In this document: positions 25,769 through 36,361 of the stretch, piece after piece
Numbering within the stretch: the first letter of the stretch is position 1
How the letters are laid out: each line of letters starts with the position of its first letter
Assembly: GCF_023074835.1 (NCBI RefSeq)
Contig: NZ_JALLGW010000001.1
Span: 1,302,001 to 1,366,000, forward strand
DNA from: Halomarina salina
GTDB taxonomy: Archaea > Halobacteriota > Halobacteria > Halobacteriales > Haloarculaceae
DNA: 64,000 bases
Direction of reading: 5' to 3'
Translations under genes and position numbers: made by a program
Notes under the pieces: model-generated
Seen by the model: only the letters and a program-made list of their open reading frames with translations
What the model was told of the DNA's origin: nothing
Databases searched by the model: none

Positions 25769-26757
25769 TACCCGAACTTCCCCGAGATGTAGTCCTCGAC
25801 GCGCTGGCTCTCGGGGTTCTCGAATATCTTCTCGGTGTCGTCGTACTCGACGAGTTCGCCGCCGGTGAGGAAGACGGCCGTCTGGTCGGAGATGCGGGCG
25901 GCCTGCTGCATGTTGTGCGTGACGACGACGACCGTGTACTCCCGAGCCAGGTCCTCGACGAGGTCCTCTATCTTCGAGGTGGCGATGGGGTCGAGCGCCG
26001 AGGCGGGTTCGTCCATCAGGATGACCTCCGGGTCGGTGGCGAGACACCGGGCGATGCAGAGGCGCTGCTGTTGCCCGCCGGAGAGGCCGAGCGCGTTGTC
26101 GCCGAGGCGGTCGCTCACCTCCTCCCAGAGCGCGGCGCGCCGGAGCGAGCGCTCGACGAGTTCGTCCTCGCTCTCCGAGTCGTCGTCGCCCAGCAGCCGC
26201 GACAGGAGGCCGGTGTCGATGTCGCCGTGCTTCCGCGGCCCGTACGAGACGTTGTCGCGGATGGACTTCGGGAACGGGTTCGGCGACTGGAACACCATGC
26301 CGACCCGTTTGCGGAGTTCGACGAGGTTCGTGTCGTCGTCGTAGACGTTCTGGCCGTCGAGTTCGACGCTGCCGTCGACGCGAGCGGTCTTGATACGGTC
26401 GTTCATCCGGTTGAGACACCGGAGGTACGTCGACTTCCCGCAGCCCGACGGCCCGATGAGCGCGGTGACGCTCCGCTCTGGAATCTCCATCGAGACGCCC
26501 TTGAGCGCGTGTTCGTCGCCGTAGTAGACGTCGAGGTCGGTGACCGAGAGTTTCGACTCCCCGGCGAACTCGTACGTGACCCACTCGGGACGGGTCCGTT
26601 CGTCCGTCTCGCCGGCGACCGTCTGCTCGGTCGCGTCGCCGGTTCGGCTCGTGGACTTACTCTGTGTGGTGGTCGCCGTCGCCGTCGACGGTGACGCGTC
26701 GGGCCGGTTCCCGCCCTGTTCTCGCTCGGTCTCCGAATCGTTCGTCGTCTCAGTCAT
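25768..26757 (-). CDS. pstB: Phosphate ABC transporter ATP-binding protein PstB
   Basis: A 329-residue ABC ATPase. Walker A is [19 protein letters not shown], the signature is [16 protein letters not shown], and Walker B is [13 protein letters not shown], followed by the switch His in [12 protein letters not shown]. This motif set, especially CLNRMND, is specific to PstB. It powers phosphate import with PstC/PstA. The first about 75 residues are a Thr/Ser/Glu-rich extension absent from bacterial PstB. It also has an acidic loop near 170 ([15 protein letters not shown]). It overlaps the pstA end by eight bases and the phoU-like start by one. Confidence 0.95.
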   Translation of the reverse strand: MTETTNDSETEREQGGNRPDASPSTATATTTQSKSTSRTGDATEQTVAGETDERTRPEWVTYEFAGESKLSVTDLDVYYGDEHALKGVSMEIPERSVTALIGPSGCGKSTYLRCLNRMNDRIKTARVDGSVELDGQNVYDDDTNLVELRKRVGMVFQSPNPFPKSIRDNVSYGPRKHGDIDTGLLSRLLGDDDSESEDELVERSLRRAALWEEVSDRLGDNALGLSGGQQQRLCIARCLATDPEVILMDEPASALDPIATSKIEDLVEDLAREYTVVVVTHNMQQAARISDQTAVFLTGGELVEYDDTEKIFENPESQRVEDYISGKFG

Positions 26758-28339
26758 GGGATAGTTTCCGTCTGAAGTACGTTCTGGTGGCGATGCCGAC
26801 GACGTAGAACGACAGGACGACGAGCAACAGCACGAACGCCGTCGCCCAGCCGAACGCCATCCCGTCGTCGATGTTGGGAGAGCTGAGCCCGGCCGTGATG
26901 GCCGCGTACAGCTGGTAGGGGAGCGCCGAGGAGGGCTGGAACAGCGCCGGGTTGGCGATGTCGATGAACGGCGGCGACGTCACGACGCTCACGTCGAACC
27001 CCGAGATGACGCTCGGCGCGTTGCGCTTCGAGGGGAAAATCTCTCCGGCGGTGACGAGCAACAGCGGGGCGGTCTCCCCGGCGATGCGACCGACACCGAG
27101 GATGACGCCCGTCACGACCCCCGGCATCGCGGCTGGCAGGACCACGCTCCGGATGGTCTGCCACCGCGAGACGCCCAGCGCGGCGCTCGCGTCGCGGTAC
27201 TCGTCGGGGACCGCCTTCATCGCCTCGCGGCTCGTGATGAGCACCAGCGGCAGGAGCATGAAGCTGAGGACGAGGATGCCCGCCAGCAGCGACTTCCGGT
27301 TGGCGAGTCGCGGGACGAGGAACGCGTAGCCGAACAGCCCGAACACGACGCTCGGGGTGCTCCAGAGACCGTTGGTGGCGACCTCGACCAGTTGCGTGAA
27401 CCGACCCTGCTCGGCGTACTCCGTGAGGAAGATGGCCGCACCGACGGCCATCGGGACGGCGAGCACGACGGAGCCGACGACCAGCCAGACCGTCCCCATC
27501 ATCGCCGGGAAGATGCCGGCCGAGTCGGCGAGGAGCGAGACGCCGCTGGTGAGGAACGGCCACTCGATGCCGACGTCCGGTCCGACGTCGAACCCCTGGA
27601 ACGCCCGCGGTGCGCCCTTCATCGTGACGAACGCGAGCAGGGAGAGCAACACGGTGAGGACGAGCCCCGCGAGCAGCCAGATGAGCAGGAACGCCGCGCG
27701 CTCGCGTCCCTGGCTTCCGAATCCGCCGTTGGCCTTCGCGGCGGCCCAGGACGTGACCACGCTGACGGTGACGGTCACGACGGGGACCACGACCGGTGCG
27801 GTGAACGACGCCTGGAGGTCCGGCGGCGACCACGTCCAGCCGGCCCCGATGACGCCGGTCAGGAAGACGACCCCGGCGAACAGCGACAGCGCGCCCGCGG
27901 GCAGCGTCGACCCGATGTCTTCGGGGGTGAGTACGGTGACCACGGCGGCGACCAGGCCACAGGCGAGCGCGGCTGGCAGCCAGCCGACCAGTCCGAGGCC
28001 GACCGTCTGCGAGGCGACGAGTCCCCCGACGGTCGCCCAGAGTACGCCGAACACGGCTGCAGTGACGAGTCCGGCGCTCCGGTCGTGGGACGTCGTCACC
28101 ACGCCGCTCGCCGAGGCGACGCCGAGGAGGACGACCGCACCGCCGAGGACGGTGAGGAGTCCCCCGAACAGCGTCGGTGCCGCGACGCCGGCGACGCCGT
28201 CGTCGAACGGCACCAGTTCGGCGAGCACGACGAGACACAGCGCGAAGGTGAGGACGCTCAGGCCGACGGCGGCCGCCGCGGCCGTCTCGTACCCCGACGT
28301 GTCCGAACCGACCAGTCTGCTCCGCGTGTCGGTGCTCAC
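26750..28339 (-). CDS. pstA: Phosphate ABC transporter permease PstA, N-terminally extended
   Basis: A 529-residue permease. The C-terminal about 290 residues are the normal PstA domain with six helices and the coupling loop ([20 protein letters not shown]). The first about 240 residues add some six more hydrophobic segments (for example [19 protein letters not shown]) not present in bacterial PstA of about 290 residues. The extension has no recognisable motif. The GTG at 28339 overlaps the pstC stop (GTGA), showing translational coupling. It forms the membrane channel for phosphate together with PstC. Confidence 0.9.
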   Translation of the reverse strand: MSTDTRSRLVGSDTSGYETAAAAAVGLSVLTFALCLVVLAELVPFDDGVAGVAAPTLFGGLLTVLGGAVVLLGVASASGVVTTSHDRSAGLVTAAVFGVLWATVGGLVASQTVGLGLVGWLPAALACGLVAAVVTVLTPEDIGSTLPAGALSLFAGVVFLTGVIGAGWTWSPPDLQASFTAPVVVPVVTVTVSVVTSWAAAKANGGFGSQGRERAAFLLIWLLAGLVLTVLLSLLAFVTMKGAPRAFQGFDVGPDVGIEWPFLTSGVSLLADSAGIFPAMMGTVWLVVGSVVLAVPMAVGAAIFLTEYAEQGRFTQLVEVATNGLWSTPSVVFGLFGYAFLVPRLANRKSLLAGILVLSFMLLPLVLITSREAMKAVPDEYRDASAALGVSRWQTIRSVVLPAAMPGVVTGVILGVGRIAGETAPLLLVTAGEIFPSKRNAPSVISGFDVSVVTSPPFIDIANPALFQPSSALPYQLYAAITAGLSSPNIDDGMAFGWATAFVLLLVVLSFYVVGIATRTYFRRKLSHD

Positions 28340-29418
28340 TCGTTCCCACCCAGTTTCCGCTGCATCCGCGCCTCGATGTACTGGGAGGCGATGCTCAGAC
28401 ACATCACGGTGACGAACAGGACGACGCCGGCCGCGAACAGCGCGCTCTCGTGGAGCGGGCGACCGGCGGCGCTCCCGTACTGACTCGCGATGGTCGCGGT
28501 CAGCGTGATGGTGTTGCCGAACACGTCGTACAGCGGGTCGGGGAACGCGGGAATCTTCCCGAGGATGACCGTCGCGGCCATCGTCTCGCCGATGGCGCGC
28601 CCGACGCCGAGCAGTATCGCGGCGGACAGCCCCGAGAGCGCCGTCGGCAGCGTGACGCTCTTCATCGTCTGCCAGTCGGTCGTCCCGAGCGCGAGCGACC
28701 CGCTCTTCATCGACTCGGGCACGCTCGCGATGGCGTCCTCGCCGACGGAGACGACCGTCGGCAGCGCCATGAAGCCGATGACGACGCCAGCGAGGAACAG
28801 GCTCCCCTGCCCGGGCAGTCGCAACGTCTTCGTCAGGTAGGGGTTGAGGACGGTGAACCCGATGAAGCCGTAGACGATAGAGGGGATGCCCGCGAGCACT
28901 TCGACGGCCGGCTTGATGATATCTCGGACCGACCGGGGTGCTATCTCGCCGATGAACAGCGCTCCGGCGACGCCGAACGGGGCGGCGATGGCCGTGGCGA
29001 TGAGCGTCGTCACGACCGTCCCCCAGATCAGCGGTAACAGGCTGTAGACGCCGGCTCCCGGCTCCCAGAGCGGGGATTGCATCCGCGTGAGTATGTCCGG
29101 GCCCATGTGGGAGATGGCCGGAATCGATTCGACGACGATGTAGACGGTGATCAATCCGAGGATGCCGACCGTCGACACCGTCGCGACGAACGTCAGCGTC
29201 CGGGCGGTCTCTGCCTGCCGTGTGACCCAGCCGTAGGCCATGACGACGACGAACCCGAACAGCAACGGGAACGTGTACGGCATCGACAGCAGGAAGCTCG
29301 CGAACGCCCCGGCGAGACAGACGAGCCCGACCGCGCTGACCGCTACGCCACCTCTCGTCGCGTTGTCGAGTACCCCCGTCACCCCCGATGATTGATTCGT
29401 TTCTGGAACTTCTGACAT
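28336..29418 (-). CDS. pstC: Phosphate ABC transporter permease PstC
   Basis: A 360-residue permease with about eight hydrophobic segments. The conserved core includes IWGTVVTTLIATAIAAPFGV and the coupling region VGEDAIASVPESMKSGSLAL followed by LGTTDWQTMKSVTLP, typical of PstC. It pairs with PstA in the inner-membrane phosphate channel. The N-terminal cytoplasmic tail of about 25 residues is acidic. The gene lies 46 bases after pstS and overlaps pstA by four bases. The whole set pstS-pstC-pstA-pstB-phoU-like is therefore very likely one transcript. Confidence 0.94.
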   Translation of the reverse strand: MSEVPETNQSSGVTGVLDNATRGGVAVSAVGLVCLAGAFASFLLSMPYTFPLLFGFVVVMAYGWVTRQAETARTLTFVATVSTVGILGLITVYIVVESIPAISHMGPDILTRMQSPLWEPGAGVYSLLPLIWGTVVTTLIATAIAAPFGVAGALFIGEIAPRSVRDIIKPAVEVLAGIPSIVYGFIGFTVLNPYLTKTLRLPGQGSLFLAGVVIGFMALPTVVSVGEDAIASVPESMKSGSLALGTTDWQTMKSVTLPTALSGLSAAILLGVGRAIGETMAATVILGKIPAFPDPLYDVFGNTITLTATIASQYGSAAGRPLHESALFAAGVVLFVTVMCLSIASQYIEARMQRKLGGNE

Positions 29419-29464
29419 TGTTGGAAAAACTGCGAGGTCTGTGGTCCGACGCGGACCGCGGGCC

Positions 29465-30670
29465 TCAGTTCGACTGCGAGGCGAGCTTGCTCCGCTGTTC
29501 TTCGATCTCGCTGGAGGGGAGCGGGAAGTAGTTGTTCCCCTCGACGAAGATCTTCTGACCCATCTCGCTGTAGATGAAGTTGAGGAACGCGGACTCGCGC
29601 TCGTCCGTGTCCTTCCACGTGTACATGTGGAGGTCGCGGTTCAGGGGGTACTCGGCGGCACCGAGGCCGGGGTCCTCGCCGAGTTCGTACGTGGTCCCGT
29701 CGAACGTCAGCGCCACCGCCGGCACCTGGTCGGTGACGAACGCGAGCGCCATGTACGCGATGGCGTTGTCGGACTGCGCGACGGTCGTCTGGACCTGCTG
29801 GTTCTGCCCCTGGCGCGTGTCGACGCCGGGCATCTCCGCGTCCTCGGCACCGAGCATGTTGGTGCGGAACGCGGTGTCGGTGCCCGACCCCGTGGCGCGG
29901 CCGACGGCGTAGATCTCCTTGTCGTCGCCGCTGTAGCTGTCGACCTCCGACCAGTTCGTTATCTCGCCGCGGTAGATGGCACGCACGGTATCCGCGTCGA
30001 GTTCGGTCACGCCGGCGTCGTAGATGGCCTTGCTGACGACGATGGGCTGGCCGTCGCGGCCGACGACGTGGTCGACGAAGTTGCCGAGCACCTCCTCGCT
30101 GGCGTCGGGGAGTTCGGCCTCGACCGGCGCGCTGGCGTCCCCGAAGTCGACCTGCTGGTTCTTCAGGGCCGTCACGCCCGTCCCGGAGTGACTGAGACCG
30201 ACCGTGACCGGGAACGGCGGGTTCGAGACCTCGCCGGTCGTCTCGAACCCGTAGAGGCTCGCCCAGTAGTCGGCGAGGTTCTTGTCGGTCTGGATGTTCG
30301 ACCAGCCGGGGACCGACCCCTCGCTGTTCTTGCCCCAGTACTCGCCGTCGTCCGGCGGTGCGTTGGAGTTCCAGTAGGACGCGGCGGTGTTGGCGATGGG
30401 GTAGACCGTGGAAGAGCCCTCCGCGGAGAGGCGGGAGGCTTCCGCGCCGCTCTCGGTGCCCGACTCCGTGTTCCCCTCTGCGGGGGCGTCGGTCCCTTCA
30501 CCGCTGGTGGTTCCGGCGGTGTCGCCGCTCGTCGAGTCGGCCGTCGTCCCGTCGCCGTTCCCGTCCCCGCCGGTGCAGCCGGCGAGGCTGGCGAGGCCTG
30601 CTGCACTGGCGGTGATGATGAACCGCCGTCGCGATGCGTCCGTCCCTGGACCGTCCGAGTCTGGCGTCAT
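29465..30670 (-). CDS. pstS: Phosphate-binding lipoprotein PstS
   Basis: A 401-residue extracytoplasmic binding protein. The Tat-type signal SRRRFIITASAAGLASLAGC ends in a lipobox, so it is lipid-anchored. A Thr/Ser/Gly/Asp-rich linker (about residues 30-75) separates the anchor from the binding domain, which starts SRLSAEGSSTVYPIA. The motif GSSTVYPIA and VGRATGSGTDTAFR are the phosphate-contacting loops of PstS. I chose the ATG at 30670, because the extension to 30694 breaks the signal layout. It is first in the pst operon and diverges from uvrB, with the regulatory region between. Confidence 0.94.
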   Translation of the reverse strand: MTPDSDGPGTDASRRRFIITASAAGLASLAGCTGGDGNGDGTTADSTSGDTAGTTSGEGTDAPAEGNTESGTESGAEASRLSAEGSSTVYPIANTAASYWNSNAPPDDGEYWGKNSEGSVPGWSNIQTDKNLADYWASLYGFETTGEVSNPPFPVTVGLSHSGTGVTALKNQQVDFGDASAPVEAELPDASEEVLGNFVDHVVGRDGQPIVVSKAIYDAGVTELDADTVRAIYRGEITNWSEVDSYSGDDKEIYAVGRATGSGTDTAFRTNMLGAEDAEMPGVDTRQGQNQQVQTTVAQSDNAIAYMALAFVTDQVPAVALTFDGTTYELGEDPGLGAAEYPLNRDLHMYTWKDTDERESAFLNFIYSEMGQKIFVEGNNYFPLPSSEIEEQRSKLASQSN

Positions 30671-31021
30671 GCAGGCGGGAAAACAGGGTTCCACACAAAG
30701 GAGGCTGCTATGAAGCGACTGTACGGGTACCTGTCGCTCGGTGGGTCTGTGCAGTCGTCAGAACCGTACGCCCAGGAAACACGAAACTATAGCACTACTG
30801 AGGAGTACGAAGGCGTCCGGACCGCCCTCCCGAGACTTGCGGGCGAGTATCGAGAGTGACCGGTGATTGGGGTCGTCGACGTCGGACGAGCGGGGCTGGC
30901 GAGAGGGTTCGCGACGAGAGTGGCGTACAGTGGAGGTGCGGAACGTGCGAGCGAGGCCGCTTCCCTCCACTTCCACTCCGCTGGCGTGCGCCTCAAGTAC
31001 GTCCGTCTCCTGATTCGACCA
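30671..31021. other. Divergent pstS/uvrB intergenic region
   Basis: This 351-base region must hold the promoters of the pst operon (leftward) and uvrB (rightward). No single TATA box stands out. On the pst strand, CTATAG near 30786-30791 and TTCATAG near 30709-30715 are the best candidates. On the plus strand a 49-codon frame at 30710-30859 has a strong Shine-Dalgarno match and is listed separately. The right half (30860-31021) shows nothing I can interpret. Confidence 0.35.
30710..30859 (+). CDS. Candidate 49-residue small protein in the pst control region
   Basis: An ATG at 30710 is preceded by AAAGGAGG (30697-30704) at five bases, one of the best Shine-Dalgarno matches in this window. The frame encodes MKRLYGYLSLGGSVQ and continues for 49 residues to a TGA at 30859. 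The composition (YSTTEEYEGVRTALPRLAGE) is plausible but not strongly acidic, and I recognise no family. It lies antisense to the likely pstS promoter, so the match could be chance. Treat it as a candidate only. Confidence 0.25.
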   Translation: MKRLYGYLSLGGSVQSSEPYAQETRNYSTTEEYEGVRTALPRLAGEYRE

Positions 31022-33076
<2,055 letters not shown>

Positions 33077-33097
33077 GGGGTCGACCGAGCAGGCTCG

Positions 33098-33577
33098 TCA
33101 GTCCTCGCCGTCGTCGCCGTCGTCACCGTCGTCCGCGCTGCTCTCCTGGTTCCCGTCTCCGCCGTCGCCGTCGCTGTTCTCGCCGCCGTCGCCGTCGCTG
33201 TCCTCGCCGCCGTCGGTCGCGGCCTCGGCCGACCTGATGTCCTCCTCGTCGAGTTCACCGTCGCCGTCGTAGCCGTCGTCGAGCAGTTGCTCGCGAGGCG
33301 TCGTCCCCTTGTCGTCGACGTACATGTCGGCGTACCCCTTCTCCATGCGGATGCCGTGCCACTTCACGCCCCACTCGGTGAGGTGGGCGACCGTCTTGTT
33401 GGCGGCCTCCCACGGCCGGGCCGTCCAGACGACGATGGTGTGGCCGGCGTCGTACTGCTGGTTCACCCAGTGGACCATCTCCTCGTCCGGGTTCGGGTCG
33501 TCCGTCGTGCGGTCGTCCTCTTTCCCCTCGGTCAGCGTCGCGTCGAAGTCGACCGCGATGTGCTTCTGCTCGCTCAT
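33098..33577 (-). CDS. Small HAD-superfamily protein with acidic low-complexity tail
   Basis: A 159-residue protein. Residues 1-95 form a minimal HAD-like fold: motif I is AVDFDATLTEG near residue 10, motif II is IVVWTARPWEAAN, and motif III/IV is KGYADMYVDDKG. This resembles the short HAD proteins often found with capsule or polynucleotide-phosphatase genes. The substrate is unknown. Residues from about 110 are an Asp/Gly/Ser/Glu tail encoded by repeated GCC/GTC-type triplets on the plus strand (33098-33220). This tail is likely disordered and may vary in length between strains. I chose the ATG at 33577, since the upstream extension to 33655 is basic and unlike the rest. Confidence 0.7.
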   Translation of the reverse strand: MSEQKHIAVDFDATLTEGKEDDRTTDDPNPDEEMVHWVNQQYDAGHTIVVWTARPWEAANKTVAHLTEWGVKWHGIRMEKGYADMYVDDKGTTPREQLLDDGYDGDGELDEEDIRSAEAATDGGEDSDGDGGENSDGDGGDGNQESSADDGDDGDDGED

Positions 33578-33671
33578 CTTCTGTCGAGTGCCTCTCTCGG
33601 CCCGTACATGAGTCTGGGGCAGGCGTAGCGTGCAACTGGTTCCGCCCACGCTCAACCGAGCCCGTCCACTA

Positions 33672-33716
33672 AGACAAATTAAGTTGTACTACTCCAACCA
33701 AGCTTGGCAAACTTTA
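33672..33716. promoter_or_regulatory. AT-rich control region upstream of the ribonucleotide reductase operon
   Basis: A local drop in GC content holds ACAAATTAAGTTG (33674-33686), a perfect 10-bp palindrome CCAAGCTTGG (33698-33707) and AACTTTATGG (33709-33718). The last is a plausible TATA box that would give a leader of about 60 bases before the nrdA ATG at 33803. The palindrome just upstream is a possible operator. It does not match the bacterial NrdR box, so any regulator is unknown. Confidence 0.35.
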
Positions 33717-33802
33717 TGGACGGTCACGGGCAGGAGGGAGACACGGCAGACGCCGTCTCGGTGTCGAGAGACCGCCGGAGACGGCCAGTGGCGACACTAC
33801 CC

Positions 33803-36304
33803 ATGAGTCAACACACCACCGACACCGACGAACGCGACGAACTGCGCTCGGTCATCGACCGGGCACGTACCGACCACGAGGCGGTCGTCGACGACACGGC
33901 GGCCGCCGAACTCGTCGACGCCGTGGAGCGGAACCTCCCGAGGGACGCGGACGCGGAGACGCGAGACGACGCCCTCGTCGATGCCGCGAGCGCTCGCATC
34001 GAGCGGGACCCGGCCTACGAGCGAATCGCGGCGCGGGTCGCCCGCTGGCGCTACTACCGTCGCCTGCTCGGCGAGGTCCCAGAGGACGACGCGGCGCTCG
34101 CCGCCGCCTACGGCGAGTCGTTCCGAAGCCACGTCGAACGCGGTATCGCGGCCGAACGCCTCGACCCCCGGATGGACGAGTTCGACCTCGGTGTGCTGGC
34201 CGACACGCTCCGGCCCGAACTCGACGAGCGACTGGGGTACGTGGCGATGGAGACGCTCGTCCAGCGGTACTTCCTGCGCGTCGACGACGAGCCCTCCGAA
34301 CTCCCGCAGGTGTTCTGGATGCGCGTGGCGATGGGCCTCGCGCTGGCGGAGGACGACCCGACGGAGCGCGCCGTCGAGTTCTACGAGGCGATGGCCCGTC
34401 TTCGGTTCGTCCCGTCGACGCCGACGCTGTTCCACGCCGGGACGACCCACCCACAGCTCTCGTCGTGCTACCTGACGACGGTCCCCGACGACCTCGACGC
34501 CATCTTCGACGCCTACGGCGAGCACGCGAACCTCTCGAAGTGGTCGGGCGGCCTCGGCACCGACTGGACGCCGATTCGCGCCTCGGGGGCGACCATCGAG
34601 TCGACGGGCGTCGACTCCACCGGCGTCGTCCCGTTCCTGAAGATATCGAACGACGTGACCGCCGCCATCAACCGCTCTGGGAAGCGCCGCGGCGCGGCGT
34701 GCGCCTACCTGGAGTGCTGGCACCTCGACTTCCCGGCGTTCCTCGACCTGCGGCGCAACACCGGCGACGAGCGCCGTCGCACCCACGACATGAACACCGC
34801 GGCGTGGATTCCCGACCTGTTCGTCCAGCGGGTGCGAGACGACGGCGAGTGGACGCTGTTCTCGCCCGACGAGGTGCCCGACCTCCACGAGACGTACGGC
34901 AGCGAGTTCGTCGAACGCTACGAGGCGTACGAGGAGCAGGCCGACGCGGGCGACATCGAGCAGTTCGAGCGGGTCGACGCCGCCGACCTCTGGCGGACGA
35001 TGCTTACGCGCCTGTTCGAGACGGGGCACCCGTGGCTCACGTTCAAGGACGCCTGCAACGTCCGCTCGCCGCAGGACCACGCGGGCGTCGTCCGCTCGTC
35101 GAACCTCTGTACCGAGATCACGCTCAACACGTCGTCCGAGGAGACGGCGGTCTGCAACCTCGGGTCGATCGACCTCTCGCGGCACGTCGTTCCGGCCAGC
35201 GAGGACGACGAACCGGCCGGAGCGGTCGGCGACGCTTCGCCGACCCTCGACCGCGAGCGCCTCGCCGACACCGTCGAGACCGCGATGCGGATGCTCGACA
35301 ACGTCGTCGACCTGAACTTCTACCCGAGCGAGAAGGCCGAGCACTCGAACATGCGCCACCGACCGGTCGGCCTCGGTGTGATGGGGTTCCACGACGCGCT
35401 GACGGACCTCGGCGTCCCGATGGCGAGCGAGGAGGCGGTCGACGTCGCGGGCGAGCTGCAGGAGCGGGTCGCCTACCACGCGATTCTGAACTCCTCCCGA
35501 CTGGCCCGCGAGCGCGGCAGCTACGAGAGCTACGAGGGCTCGAAGTGGGACCGCGGCGTCTTCCCGCAGGACACCATCGAGCGACTCGAAGCCGAACGCG
35601 GCGAGTCGGTCGCCGTCGACCCCGAGGAGTCTCTCGACTGGTCGGCGGTCCGGGAACACGTCGCCGACCACGGGATGCGCAACTCGAACACGATGGCCGT
35701 CGCGCCGACCGCCACCATCTCGACCATCGCCGGGACGACACCCTCGGTCGAACCGCGCTACTCGAACCTCTACGTCAAGTCGAACATGTCCGGCGAGTTC
35801 ACGATGCTCAACGAGCGGCTCGTCGCGGACCTGAAACGCGAGGGCCTGTGGGGCGACGGCATCGTCGACCGGCTGAAGTACCACGACGGGTCGATACAGG
35901 AGCTATCGGAGCTCCCCGCGTCGGTTCGGGAACTGCACCGGGGGGCGTTCGAGATAGACCCGCGCCACCAGATCCGCGTCGCCGCCCAGCGCGGCGTCTG
36001 GATCGACCAGAGCCAGTCGCTCAACGTCTTCTTCCCCGGAACAGATGGTTCGGTCCTCGACGACGTCTACCAGCGCGCCTGGGAGTCGGGGCTGAAGACG
36101 ACATACTACCTGCGGACGCTCGGCGCGAGCCAGATAGAGAAGTCGACGCTCGACCTCTCGGAGTACGACGACACGCAGTTCCGGGGCACCGGGCCGGGGG
36201 CGGACGGGGACTCGTCTGCCGCCAGCGACGACGCCGACGCGAGCGACGAGTCGGGGAGCGACCTGCCGAGCGTCGAGGACCCGACCTGCGACGCCTGCCA
36301 GTAG
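33803..36304 (+). CDS. nrdA: Class I ribonucleotide reductase large subunit, without ATP cone
   Basis: An 833-residue catalytic subunit that reduces ribonucleoside diphosphates. Expected active-site residues are present: Cys222 (SSCYLTTVPDDL), Cys436 within NLCTEITL (the thiyl Cys flanked by the Asn and Glu), Cys451 (CNLGSIDL) and the radical-relay pair Tyr768-Tyr769 (TTYYLRTLGASQIEKS). A terminal CDAC pair can receive electrons. The N-terminus lacks the usual ATP-cone domain with its V-x-K-R-D-G motif. The N-terminal about 90 residues go straight into the helical domain. It starts 57 bases before nrdB. The ATG at 33803 is preferred over 33716. Confidence 0.93.
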   Translation: MSQHTTDTDERDELRSVIDRARTDHEAVVDDTAAAELVDAVERNLPRDADAETRDDALVDAASARIERDPAYERIAARVARWRYYRRLLGEVPEDDAALAAAYGESFRSHVERGIAAERLDPRMDEFDLGVLADTLRPELDERLGYVAMETLVQRYFLRVDDEPSELPQVFWMRVAMGLALAEDDPTERAVEFYEAMARLRFVPSTPTLFHAGTTHPQLSSCYLTTVPDDLDAIFDAYGEHANLSKWSGGLGTDWTPIRASGATIESTGVDSTGVVPFLKISNDVTAAINRSGKRRGAACAYLECWHLDFPAFLDLRRNTGDERRRTHDMNTAAWIPDLFVQRVRDDGEWTLFSPDEVPDLHETYGSEFVERYEAYEEQADAGDIEQFERVDAADLWRTMLTRLFETGHPWLTFKDACNVRSPQDHAGVVRSSNLCTEITLNTSSEETAVCNLGSIDLSRHVVPASEDDEPAGAVGDASPTLDRERLADTVETAMRMLDNVVDLNFYPSEKAEHSNMRHRPVGLGVMGFHDALTDLGVPMASEEAVDVAGELQERVAYHAILNSSRLARERGSYESYEGSKWDRGVFPQDTIERLEAERGESVAVDPEESLDWSAVREHVADHGMRNSNTMAVAPTATISTIAGTTPSVEPRYSNLYVKSNMSGEFTMLNERLVADLKREGLWGDGIVDRLKYHDGSIQELSELPASVRELHRGAFEIDPRHQIRVAAQRGVWIDQSQSLNVFFPGTDGSVLDDVYQRAWESGLKTTYYLRTLGASQIEKSTLDLSEYDDTQFRGTGPGADGDSSAASDDADASDESGSDLPSVEDPTCDACQ

Positions 36305-36361
36305 CGACGCCCGACCAGCACAGCCACCGACCACCACGCAGCACCTCACACCACCGCACAC

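Noticed and set aside
24785-26584. A 599-codon minus-strand reading with an extended N-terminus on the phoU-like gene
   Set aside because: The extension is the shifted frame of pstB. The true start at 25768 overlaps the pstB stop and begins a clear AbrB domain.
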